A stretch of 64,000 bases of DNA, taken from 67-14 sp020438345. Lineage in GTDB: Bacteria > Actinomycetota > Thermoleophilia > Solirubrobacterales > 70-9. Made by a program: the position numbers and the translations under genes. The stretch spans positions 62,001 to 126,000 of the forward strand of contig CALMSY010000025.1 of assembly GCA_937872475.1 (NCBI GenBank), read 5' to 3'. The notes below the pieces were generated by a model. It did no database searches. It saw only the letters and a list, made by a program, of their open reading frames with translations, and was not told where the DNA came from. This document shows, piece after piece, positions 14,913 through 22,544 of this stretch; within the stretch, counting starts at the first letter, position 1, and every line of letters starts with the position of its first letter.

Positions 14913-16132
14913 GGTTTCAGGCAGGGAGCATCCGGGCACTGGCCCTGATCGCATTTACATTCACCTTCATTGGGCTCGCGTCGCAGCCCGCGGCGGCGGC
15001 AGAGCCACAGTTCAAATGGCTGTGCAAGCCGGGGAGAGCCGGGGACCCGTGTGTGGGTCAGCCGGGAAGTCTGCTGACAGCGCAGGTCGATGCCACCTCT
15101 GCCGTCACAACTTCAACCCCGAAGGCCTTGCCGCGCCTGAGCCGGCGCGTTGACTGCTTTTACGTCTATCCGACCGTGAGCGGCCAGTCCGGGCTCAACG
15201 CCACCCTGACTGAAGACCCCGAGATCAGCGGGATCGCAGTCCAGCAGGCATCCCGGTTCACACCCGGTTGCCGGATGTTCGCTCCGATTTACAAGCAGTT
15301 CACGGTGAGCACAATCCTCGGTTCACTCATCACACCTGAGGTCGAGAACACCGCCTATCAGAGCGTCAAGTCGGCCTGGAACGAATACATCACGAAGTAC
15401 AACAAGGGTCGGGGAATCGTCCTGATCGGTCACTCACAGGGCGCGGGTCACCTCACCCATCTGATTCAGGAGACATTCGACCGTAAGCCAAATCTGCGCA
15501 AGCGCCTGGTCTCGGCGGTACTGGTCGGGGGTAACGTCTCGGTCAGGAAGGGCAGCCGGGTCGGTGGCAGTTTCAAGAAAGTTCCATCCTGCTCGAAAGC
15601 CGGCGAGACGGGCTGCGTCATCGCCTATTCCAGCTTCCTCGAATTGCCGCCGCCCGACGATGCGTTCTTCGGAAGGGTCGGAGGGGCACTCTCCGAGGAC
15701 CTCGACCCGGATACCTACGAAGTCATGTGCGTAAACCCTGCCAGGCTGGACGGATCAAAAGGAATCCTCAAGCCTCTCTACAGCACGGCACCATTCCCGG
15801 GAATCTACGGTCCGCTTCTGCCTGATTTCACCGGTATCCAGGCGCCCTGGGCAAGCTTCCCGGATCTGTACAGCGCCAACTGCCAGAAAACTGACCGGGC
15901 CAGTTGGCTCAACGTCCATGTCCTGACCGGGGAGTCCGATGCGCGACCCAAGATCGGTGAACCTCTCGGCCGGATCTGGGGGACCCACCTGACCGAGGTA
16001 AATGATGCCAGCGGCAACCTCGTATCGATCGTGAACCGTCAGGAAGCTGCCTGGGTGAAGAAGGCGGATCGGGAGAAGAAGGCCGCGAACCGCAAGAAGA
16101 ACAAACAGAAGAAAAACAAACAGAAGAAGTAG
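14909..16132 (+). CDS. Secreted DUF3089 alpha/beta-hydrolase-like protein, copy 1
   Basis: This 407-residue protein has a signal peptide ending near AAAAEP. Its body resembles DUF3089 lipase-like proteins: RVDCFYVYPTVS, the nucleophile elbow GHSQGAGH, paired cysteines and the closing SWLNVHVL. Copy 2 immediately downstream shares all these blocks. It ends with a very basic run (KKADREKKAANRKKNKQKK and similar), which could bind anionic wall polymers. The substrate is unknown; esterase or lipase activity is inferred only from the fold. Its ATG overlaps the ilvD stop by ATGA, so it may be co-translated with a cytoplasmic biosynthetic enzyme. Confidence 0.85.
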   Translation: MRFQAGSIRALALIAFTFTFIGLASQPAAAAEPQFKWLCKPGRAGDPCVGQPGSLLTAQVDATSAVTTSTPKALPRLSRRVDCFYVYPTVSGQSGLNATLTEDPEISGIAVQQASRFTPGCRMFAPIYKQFTVSTILGSLITPEVENTAYQSVKSAWNEYITKYNKGRGIVLIGHSQGAGHLTHLIQETFDRKPNLRKRLVSAVLVGGNVSVRKGSRVGGSFKKVPSCSKAGETGCVIAYSSFLELPPPDDAFFGRVGGALSEDLDPDTYEVMCVNPARLDGSKGILKPLYSTAPFPGIYGPLLPDFTGIQAPWASFPDLYSANCQKTDRASWLNVHVLTGESDARPKIGEPLGRIWGTHLTEVNDASGNLVSIVNRQEAAWVKKADREKKAANRKKNKQKKNKQKK

Positions 16133-16159
16133 CGCAGGATTCAAGGGAAGAGGGTAGCC

Positions 16160-17566
16160 GTGCTGGAAGCATCACGTTTGCGCAGTTTGCTGGTCCTGTT
16201 GGGGCTGGCGTTCGTCCTGGTTCTCGTCGCTTCGGTTCGGCCCGGGGCTGCCCAGGCCGATGAAACCGTCTGGATCTGCAAGCCAGGCCAGAGCGACGAC
16301 CTCTGTGCCGGAACGATGGAAGGCGTCTCCTGGCCGGCACCCGGACAGCTTGCCGAGCCGCTCGGATACACGCGTCCGTCCGCAGCTCCGGTCGACTGCT
16401 TCTACCTGTATCCGACCCAGAGCGAGCAGGAGACCCCGAACTCGGACCTCGAAAAGGACCCCCCGATCAGGCGGGTCGTGGTCCAGCAGGCCAGGATGTT
16501 CTCGTCCGTCTGCAACGTCTATGCGCCTATGCACCGACAGGTCACCTACAACGGGAACCAGGGCGCCAACAGTCCCGATGTGGAAGTTGCCTATGCCAGC
16601 GTAAAGGCGGCGTTCCAGGAATACCTCGACAAGTACAACCAGGGTCGCGGATTCATCCTGCTCGGCCACTCCCAGGGCTCCGCGCATACGGCTCGCCTGA
16701 TTGACGAGATGGTCGACAAGGACGCAAAGCTACGTGAGCGCTTCGTCGGAGCGATTGCCCCCGGAGCGAACATTTACGTCCCGATCGGGCAGGACATCGG
16801 TGGCATGTACGAGAACGTCCCTGTCTGTTCCAGGGAAGGACAGTACGGCTGTCTGATCGCCTTTTCGGCCTACACCGATGTGCCAGGCGCCGGTTCGATG
16901 TTCTCGCGGCTTGATGTCGGCTATTGGATCTACCCGGAGGCCCGCCCGGACTCCGGCAGGTATGAAGTCGTCTGCGCCAACCCGGCGGCACTCGACGGAA
17001 GCAACGGCACAATGCTGCCGCTTGTCAACCTCGACTATCTGTCTGGTGTCCCGGCAGCGGAGACCTCGTCACCATGGGCCAGCGCCCCCGACTACTACAC
17101 CTCCGAATGTAAACGGGAAGGTGGAGCCCACTGGCTCAACGTGGCGAAAATCAATCTGCCGGGGGACGAACGGCTGAACCTCGGCGAAGTTGCCGGTGCC
17201 GGAACCAACTGGCATGTGCCCGAGTTCAACCTGGCCGAAGGCAATCTTCTGCGAATCGTGCAGAAACAGTCCGACAGCTACCTTGCGGAACTCGACCGGA
17301 TCAAGCTGGAAGCGGAACGAATCGCGGAACTGAACGCGAATCTGGCTGGCTTGAACGCCAAACTTGCGAAGGCGAAGAAACGCCAGACCAGGAACCTGAA
17401 GACCGTCAAGAGGCTTTCTGTCAAATTGAAGAAAGCCGGATCGAAGCAGCAGCGCAGGAAGCTGAAGCGCAAACTGAAAGCGAACCGCCGAAAAGTGACG
17501 GCTGAACGCAAGCGAATCAAATCGATTCAGGGTCAGATTGCCTCAATAACGGCGCAATTGGGCTGA
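16160..17566 (+). CDS. Secreted DUF3089 alpha/beta-hydrolase-like protein, copy 2
   Basis: This 468-residue paralogue of the preceding gene begins with a signal peptide (RSLLVLLGLAFVLVLVASV) and has APVDCFYLYPTQS, the nucleophile elbow GHSQGSAH and HWLNVAKI. Residues from about 375 form a predicted coiled coil that becomes very basic (LKKAGSKQQRRKLKRKLK), a different tail from copy 1 but with the same charge. The start is GTG with a GGGAAGAGGG purine stretch just upstream. It follows copy 1 by 27 bases. A local duplication with divergence of the tails is the simplest explanation. Confidence 0.85.
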   Translation: MLEASRLRSLLVLLGLAFVLVLVASVRPGAAQADETVWICKPGQSDDLCAGTMEGVSWPAPGQLAEPLGYTRPSAAPVDCFYLYPTQSEQETPNSDLEKDPPIRRVVVQQARMFSSVCNVYAPMHRQVTYNGNQGANSPDVEVAYASVKAAFQEYLDKYNQGRGFILLGHSQGSAHTARLIDEMVDKDAKLRERFVGAIAPGANIYVPIGQDIGGMYENVPVCSREGQYGCLIAFSAYTDVPGAGSMFSRLDVGYWIYPEARPDSGRYEVVCANPAALDGSNGTMLPLVNLDYLSGVPAAETSSPWASAPDYYTSECKREGGAHWLNVAKINLPGDERLNLGEVAGAGTNWHVPEFNLAEGNLLRIVQKQSDSYLAELDRIKLEAERIAELNANLAGLNAKLAKAKKRQTRNLKTVKRLSVKLKKAGSKQQRRKLKRKLKANRRKVTAERKRIKSIQGQIASITAQLG

Positions 17567-17586
17567 AAAGACTGGCCGAGAGTCTG

Positions 17587-17611
17587 CCGCCGGTCTGATA
17601 CAGACCGGCGG
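17587..17611. terminator. Bidirectional hairpin between convergent genes
   Basis: CCGCCGGTCTG (17587-17597) and CAGACCGGCGG (17601-17611) form a perfect 11-bp stem with a 3-base loop. It lies in the 46-base gap between the DUF3089 gene and the convergent hydrolase, so it can serve both strands. Confidence 0.75.
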
Positions 17612-17612
17612 T

Positions 17613-18578
17613 TCAGCTCCCGGATGCCGCAGATTGGGGCGCTGCAGTGGCAAAGCGACTGATCTCGCTGTTGAAACGGGCGGGCCGTTCGAGCTCCACC
17701 ATATGTCCGCAATCATCGATCAGTGAAAGCTCGGATTCGGGGATTCGCCGCTCATATGAATAGGCGGCCCCAACCGGGACGAGTCGGTCCTGCTGCCCCC
17801 AGACGATCTGGGTCGGGATGCGAATGCCACTCAGGCTTTCCCGGTTGTCGTAGCCACCCAGCGCGTAGGCTGATTCAAAGAGCGCCGGCGAGCTGAGCGT
17901 CGAGTAGTAGCCGAGCTCCCAGAGGATTTCGCGCCCGATCATCGACGGGTGTGCGATCACGCCGGCGAACGAGGCGGAGCGCAACCGCTTGCGTCCCATG
18001 TTTCTTTCCATCCGGCTGGCAGCCACTGGAATCATCATCTTCACGATCGCTGCGGTAACCGATTTGCGGGCGCCGGACATGCTGACGAAACTGATACCCG
18101 CCGCGGAAACAAGGCTGAGCCGGGCAAAACGCTCCGGGGCCCTGGTAACCGCCTCTGTTGAAATGAACCCGCCCATCGAATGGCCGATCAGATAGGTGTC
18201 CTGTCCCAGGCCCAGCTGATCCGCAAAAGCCAGGAGCAGATCGCCAAAGGCAGCCATCGAAATCGGGTGTTCGGGCATAGGGCTCAATCCGAACCCCGGC
18301 AGGTCGAGAGCCACGACACGGTGATTGTCGGAAAGGAAGGGGATGTTCTCGAGCCAGTTTCGCCAGCTGCCGCCGAGCCCATGCACCAGAAGGATCGGCG
18401 GACCCTCTCCCTGGTCGACATAGCTGACCCGGGTCTGACCGAGGGCCGAGTTCACCGTGACTTCCCGGAGTCGCTCGGTCCAGTCAATCGTCAGCCAGCG
18501 TCCGTCCGACACCCCGTAGTCGTCGTGCACCGGGGCGGGAGGTTCGTGCTCGAAAATCAATCCGTCGTGCTCACTCAC
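17613..18578 (-). CDS. Alpha/beta-fold hydrolase
   Basis: This is a 321-residue cytoplasmic alpha/beta hydrolase. It shows the oxyanion motif LLVHGLGGSWRNW, DLPGFGLSPMP, the nucleophile elbow GHSMGG, the acid region VWGQQDRLVP and the final His in DDCGHMVELERP. No signal peptide is present. The start is GTG. Similar proteins act on esters, epoxides or lactones, and the sequence does not reveal the substrate. It is divergent from the next gene with about 65 bases between them. Confidence 0.85.
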   Translation of the reverse strand: MSEHDGLIFEHEPPAPVHDDYGVSDGRWLTIDWTERLREVTVNSALGQTRVSYVDQGEGPPILLVHGLGGSWRNWLENIPFLSDNHRVVALDLPGFGLSPMPEHPISMAAFGDLLLAFADQLGLGQDTYLIGHSMGGFISTEAVTRAPERFARLSLVSAAGISFVSMSGARKSVTAAIVKMMIPVAASRMERNMGRKRLRSASFAGVIAHPSMIGREILWELGYYSTLSSPALFESAYALGGYDNRESLSGIRIPTQIVWGQQDRLVPVGAAYSYERRIPESELSLIDDCGHMVELERPARFNSEISRFATAAPQSAASGS

Positions 18579-18643
18579 GGATTCCGACTCTATACCTCCT
18601 CGATCCCGGGCAGTCCTGCAAGAATGGTCTGGTGGAGGAAGAC

Positions 18644-19759
18644 GTGAAAGGTGCTCGCCGGGTACTTGTTGCCGGACTCTCGACCTATTGGGGCGGGCGG
18701 CTGGCGGCAGCCCTGGAGACCAATCCCCGGATCGAGACGGTCATCGGTGTTGACTCGCGCGAACCGACCCGCGAACTGGAACGGACCGAGTATGTGAAGG
18801 TCGGAGCCGAGCACCGGCTGATCGAGAAGATCGTCAGGGCGGCCCGGATCGACACGGTGGTAGACACGAGGCTCATGGTTGACTCGGTGCGGGGACCGGA
18901 CGGACGCCGGCCCGACTCGATCCACGAGAACAACGTGATCGGGACCCTGAACATTCTCGCCGCCTGCGCGGCCTCAGGCTCGCCGGTGCGGAAACTTGTC
19001 TTCAAGAGTTCCGCCCACTGGTACGGATGTGCCCAGGATGACCCGGCATATTTCAGCGAGGGAATGTCGCGCAAGTACGAACCGAAGACCAGGGTGGAGC
19101 GGGATGTGGTCGAGGCCGAAGCCGCGGTGGCGGAGTTCCGTGACCAGCGGCCGGGGGTGACCGTCTCGACGCTTCGTTTCGCCAACGTACTCGGGGCCGA
19201 GGTCGACACGTCTCATGTGCAGTTGTTTGCCCTGCCAGCGGTACCGATGATCGCCGGCTTTGATCCCCGCTACCAGTTTGTCGACGAGGTGGATGTAGTC
19301 CACGCCCTCGAACATGTTGTGATCAAAGACCTGCCCGGGCTGTTCAACGTCGCCGGTGACGGTGTCCTGACACTTTCGGAAGTTATCTCATTGCTGGGTA
19401 AACGGCCTTTGCCGGTGATCCCGCCGTGGGGCACCTCGGTCGCAACAATGGCACTCCGCCGGCTTGGGATGACCCTGCCCGATGAAATGCTCGCCCAGCT
19501 CCGGTTCGGCCGGGGCATCGATAACCGGGCTATCAAGGCGACCGGATTTCACTTTCGCTACACCTCGAGGGAGACCGTTCTCCATTTGCGTGACCGCCTG
19601 CGACTCGACCCGGTGGCTGGGCGCGAGGAGCGTCAATACAGCTACGAGCCTGCGGTCGAGGACTTCCTCCGTCACAGTCCTCACGTGGACCGCACACGCA
19701 GCGATCCGGGTCGCGAGGATGCTGCCCTGTTCGACCCGTCTCCGCCCGTTCAGGACTAG
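18644..19759 (+). CDS. NAD(P)-dependent epimerase/dehydratase-like (extended SDR) protein
   Basis: The N-terminus has a modified dinucleotide-binding loop (VLVAGLSTYWGG, in place of the usual GxxGxxG), then GVDSREP, NNVIGTLNILAAC and SSAHWYG, which resemble extended SDR enzymes that modify nucleotide sugars. The usual catalytic YxxxK is not clear; a KYEPKTRVERD segment stands near its place. GTG 18644 is preferred because GGAGG ends 5 bases upstream; GTG 18632 is the alternative. The C-terminal 60 residues are polar and variable. The reaction cannot be assigned. Confidence 0.75.
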   Translation: MKGARRVLVAGLSTYWGGRLAAALETNPRIETVIGVDSREPTRELERTEYVKVGAEHRLIEKIVRAARIDTVVDTRLMVDSVRGPDGRRPDSIHENNVIGTLNILAACAASGSPVRKLVFKSSAHWYGCAQDDPAYFSEGMSRKYEPKTRVERDVVEAEAAVAEFRDQRPGVTVSTLRFANVLGAEVDTSHVQLFALPAVPMIAGFDPRYQFVDEVDVVHALEHVVIKDLPGLFNVAGDGVLTLSEVISLLGKRPLPVIPPWGTSVATMALRRLGMTLPDEMLAQLRFGRGIDNRAIKATGFHFRYTSRETVLHLRDRLRLDPVAGREERQYSYEPAVEDFLRHSPHVDRTRSDPGREDAALFDPSPPVQD

Positions 19760-19873
19760 GTGCAGCAGCGGACCCCTGACGATCGGGGTCGCCTGCAGGC
19801 GGGGAGCCTCGTCATTTCGCCCAGGCAGCACACCAATTGACTGCAATGCGTGTTTCGAAGCACGGAAAGGGTT

Positions 19874-19900
19874 TTGCCCGGCCCACGAGGTATCTACAAT
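19874..19900 (+). promoter_or_regulatory. Possible promoter for the L,D-transpeptidase gene
   Basis: TACAAT (19895-19900) is a good -10 match in an otherwise GC-rich gap, with TTGCCC (19874-19879) 15 bases upstream as a weak -35; the spacing is short. An 8-base palindrome GAGTACTC (19907-19914) follows, where an operator could lie. The gene starts 43 bases after the -10. Confidence 0.4.
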
Positions 19901-19942
19901 CTGAACGAGTACTCATTCGACCATTGAGAGAGCAGGAAAGCA

Positions 19943-20983
19943 GTGGGGCGCAAGGCGCAGGTAGCAACAGTCGTAGCGGTTGTTCTTCTCCTCGGCGGGG
20001 CCGTCGCCGCATACGCCTATGACGGCACCCGGAAGGACACGATCGCCAATGGCGTCACTGTCGCCGGAGTGGACCTCAGTGAAATGGACCGTGAGCAGGC
20101 AACCGAGGCACTTTCCAACCAGGTTCTCGCCCCGCAGCGCAAGCCGGTGACCGTGAAATTCCGGAAAGAGGAGTTCAGGCTGCCCGCCAAGCAGCTGAAG
20201 ATCCGGGCCAACATAGACGCCGCGATTGACCGGGCCTTCGAGGAGAGCCGTGAAGGTTCACTGCCTTCCAGGGTGTTTCGCGAGATCACAGGCGGCGAGG
20301 TACAGGCGGCGATTCCGGTCAACGTTGCCTATTCGGAGAAGTCAGTCAATCGTTTCGTCAAGGAAGTGGCTGACGGGATCGTCAAAGACCCGGTTGATGC
20401 GTCGGTTGCTGCCGGGCCCGACTCGCTCTCGGTGGTCAAGGCCGAAAACGGCTACAAGCTTCGCGACAACCTCCTGAGTGAGCAACTCCACACCCTGCTT
20501 GACAAGGGACGCGGTTCCCGCACCCTGGTCGCCAAGGTCAACGTGACCCGGCCGACCGTGACCACCAGCCAGGTGGCTGAGAAGTATCCGACCTACCTGA
20601 CGGTTGACCGCAGCACATTCCAGCTCAAGCTCTGGAAGAACCTCGAGTTGGCCAAGACTTACACGGTGGCGCTCGGTGCGGCTGGTTATGACACCCCTTC
20701 CGGTCTCTACACGATCCAGAGCAAGCAGGTTGACCCGGTCTGGACCGTCCCCAACTCGGACTGGGCGGGTGACATGGCCGGGCAGGTGGTGCCGGGTGGC
20801 TCACCCGAGAATCCGCTGAAGGCCCGCTGGCTGGGGGTCAACGGCTCGGTTGGCATTCACGGCACTTCGGAATCGGGTTCGCTCGGCAGCGCCGCATCCC
20901 ACGGTTGCATCCGCATGGGTGTGGATGACGTAATCGACCTTTACGACCGTGTCGATGTCGGCACTCCCGTCTACATCGGCTGA
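19943..20983 (+). CDS. Membrane-anchored L,D-transpeptidase (YkuD domain)
   Basis: The enzyme cross-links or edits peptidoglycan outside the membrane. The 346 residues contain an N-terminal membrane helix (ATVVAVVLLLGGAVAAYAY), a long region like the putative peptidoglycan-binding repeats of YoaR-type proteins (VDLSEMDREQATEAL and a second unit), and a YkuD domain from about 215. The catalytic block is GIHGTSE followed by SHGCIRM with the nucleophilic Cys. The start is GTG with GCAGGAAAG upstream. Its end overlaps the next gene by 35 bases. Confidence 0.93.
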   Translation: MGRKAQVATVVAVVLLLGGAVAAYAYDGTRKDTIANGVTVAGVDLSEMDREQATEALSNQVLAPQRKPVTVKFRKEEFRLPAKQLKIRANIDAAIDRAFEESREGSLPSRVFREITGGEVQAAIPVNVAYSEKSVNRFVKEVADGIVKDPVDASVAAGPDSLSVVKAENGYKLRDNLLSEQLHTLLDKGRGSRTLVAKVNVTRPTVTTSQVAEKYPTYLTVDRSTFQLKLWKNLELAKTYTVALGAAGYDTPSGLYTIQSKQVDPVWTVPNSDWAGDMAGQVVPGGSPENPLKARWLGVNGSVGIHGTSESGSLGSAASHGCIRMGVDDVIDLYDRVDVGTPVYIG

Positions 20984-21893
20984 TCCCCCTAACGCGGCAT
21001 CCTGCCCGGATTGGCAGGATGCGTTCGTTCTCTTCCGGCGTGATCAGATCACGGGGGGGATAGCTTCCCGGACACTTGCGGCCTACGCGAGAGACCTGGG
21101 CCAGCTGCGGGACTGGGCGGTTGCGGAAGGACTCCGTCCCGAACAGGTCACCCACCGGCATCTGAGGCGGTACGCGGCTTCGCTTTCAGCGGCGGGACGG
21201 TCGCCAGCGACCGTCGCCCGCAAACTTGCCGCCATCCGGAGTTTCTACGGTTTTCTGCTCAGGACGGCCAGGGTCGGGCAAAACCCGGCAGACCTGGTTT
21301 CGGCGCCCAGGTCCAAAGCCAAGCTGCCGCAGGTCCTCACCTCCGCGCAGATGGCTTCGCTGCTTGACGGGGTTCCGGCGATCACCTCGCTGGATATGCG
21401 CGACCGGGCCATGTTCGAACTGACTTATTCATGTGGATTGCGCAGTGAAGAGTTGCGGACCCTGACGCTGGACTCAATCGATTTCGATGATGAACTCGTC
21501 CGTGTGCTTGGCAAGGGATCCAAACATCGTCTGATCCCGATCGGTGAACCGGCACGTCAGGCGGTTGAGCTCTACCTGGCCCGGGCCCGGCCCGAGCTCG
21601 TCAGGGATCCAGATGTGCGAATCCTCTTTGTTTCAAGAAATGGCCGACCACTCTCGGCTTCGGACCTTTCCCGGCGTCTCGCCCGGCGGATGATTGACGC
21701 GGCCTCGGCCGGTGGTGTTTCACCTCACGCTCTCAGGCATTCATTCGCGACGCATCTGCTTGAGGGTGGAGCGGACCTCCGGACGATTCAGGAATTGCTC
21801 GGCCACGCCTCGATTTCCACCACGCAGGTTTACACCCACCTGGATGCCGCCAGGCTGCGGGACGCCTACTCCGGCAGTCATCCCCGCGCCTGA
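20949..21893 (+). CDS. xerD: Tyrosine recombinase of the XerC/XerD type
   Basis: Xer recombinases resolve chromosome dimers at dif. The 314-residue protein has the SAM-like N-terminal domain (TLAAYARDLGQLRDWA, YAASLSAAGRSPATVARKL) and the catalytic set: Arg in CGLRSEEL, Lys in GKGSKHR, HALRHSFATHLL, GHASISTTQ and the nucleophile Tyr in VYTHLD. The context is housekeeping rather than phage. XerC and XerD cannot be separated by eye, so the symbol is tentative. GTG 20949 or ATG 20955 could start it, inside the end of the L,D-transpeptidase gene. Confidence 0.88.
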   Translation: MSMSALPSTSADPPNAASCPDWQDAFVLFRRDQITGGIASRTLAAYARDLGQLRDWAVAEGLRPEQVTHRHLRRYAASLSAAGRSPATVARKLAAIRSFYGFLLRTARVGQNPADLVSAPRSKAKLPQVLTSAQMASLLDGVPAITSLDMRDRAMFELTYSCGLRSEELRTLTLDSIDFDDELVRVLGKGSKHRLIPIGEPARQAVELYLARARPELVRDPDVRILFVSRNGRPLSASDLSRRLARRMIDAASAGGVSPHALRHSFATHLLEGGADLRTIQELLGHASISTTQVYTHLDAARLRDAYSGSHPRA

Positions 21894-21912
21894 GCCGGGT
21901 AGATTCCCCGCC

Positions 21913-22314
21913 ATGAAGCTGATCGTGAACGTCGATGGTGGTGCGCGAGGAAACCCTGGTCCGGCCGCAATCGGAATAGTGGTGCGCGACGGTGAAGAAA
22001 ATGTCCTCCAGGACCTCGGTGAGACGATCGGTGAGGCAACCAACAATGTCGCCGAGTACAAGGCACTTGTCCGGGGGATTCAGATGGCGAGGGACATGGG
22101 CGGAGATGAACTTGAAATCCGCGGAGATTCCGAGCTGGTGGTCAAACAGATGCTCGGGCAGTACAAGGTCAAACATCCCGACATGAAGCCCCTCCATGCG
22201 GAGGCGAAAGAAGCGCTGGCCTCGGTGCGGAGCTGGTCCATCAGTCATGTCCGCCGTGAACAGAATGCGGAAGCCGACGCTCTCGTCAATCAGGCGCTCG
22301 ACGCCGCTTCCTGA
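21913..22314 (+). CDS. Ribonuclease HI family protein
   Basis: This 133-residue RNase H-fold protein begins MKLIVNVDGGARGNPGPAAIG with the first catalytic Asp, then TNNVAEYKALVRGI (the Glu), IRGDSELVVKQM (the second Asp) and REQNAEADALVNQAL (the last Asp). It would cut RNA in RNA-DNA hybrids. It is the shorter form that lacks the basic handle of E. coli RnhA. With rnhB at 8453 the window encodes both RNase H types. It follows the recombinase gene by 19 bases. Confidence 0.93.
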   Translation: MKLIVNVDGGARGNPGPAAIGIVVRDGEENVLQDLGETIGEATNNVAEYKALVRGIQMARDMGGDELEIRGDSELVVKQMLGQYKVKHPDMKPLHAEAKEALASVRSWSISHVRREQNAEADALVNQALDAAS

Positions 22315-22337
22315 TCCGGTCCGGCCGCAGAGCGGAA

Positions 22338-22408
22338 AGGCGCCTACCAGAATCGAACTGGTGTAAACGGCTTTGCAGGCCGCTGCGTAGCCACTCCGCC
22401 AAGGCGCC
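22338..22408 (-). tRNA. tRNA-Cys (GCA)
   Basis: The minus strand folds as a tRNA. The acceptor GGCGCCT pairs with AGGCGCC. The D stem is GCG/CGC, the anticodon stem GCGGC/GCCGT encloses the loop CTGCAAA with anticodon GCA, and the T arm contains GTTCGATTC. The discriminator is U, as expected for Cys. CCA is not encoded. It lies 31 bases from tRNA-Gly on the same strand. Confidence 0.95.
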
Positions 22409-22439
22409 GGATGGGACGGCCCCTCAGGGGCGTCCCGGA

Positions 22440-22513
22440 AGCGGCTGAAGGGATTCGAACCCTCGACCTTCTGCATGGCAAGCAGACGCTCTAGCCAACT
22501 GAGCTACAGCCGC
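22440..22513 (-). tRNA. tRNA-Gly (GCC)
   Basis: The minus strand has acceptor GCGGCTG/CAGCCGC, a D arm with AGCTCAGTTGGCTAGAGC, the anticodon loop TTGCCAT (anticodon GCC) between TCTGC and GCAGA, and the T arm GTTCGAATC. The discriminator is U, and CCA is not encoded. It is the promoter-proximal member of a Gly-Cys pair. Confidence 0.95.
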
Positions 22514-22524
22514 GAAGTCGGAGC

Positions 22525-22530
22525 AGTATA
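22525..22530 (-). promoter_or_regulatory. Likely -10 box for the tRNA-Gly/tRNA-Cys pair
   Basis: On the minus strand TATACT lies 11 bases before the tRNA-Gly 5' end, close to the -10 consensus and conspicuous in this GC-rich DNA. A convincing -35 is not visible (CGCAGG stands 17 bases further up). Confidence 0.45.
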
Positions 22531-22544
22531 TCCGTCGCCTCGAC

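Noticed and set aside
20949..21893. Integrase as a sign of a prophage or island
   Set aside because: The protein is a full Xer-type recombinase next to wall and RNase H genes, and no phage genes or attachment-site duplications are seen at the nearby tRNAs.
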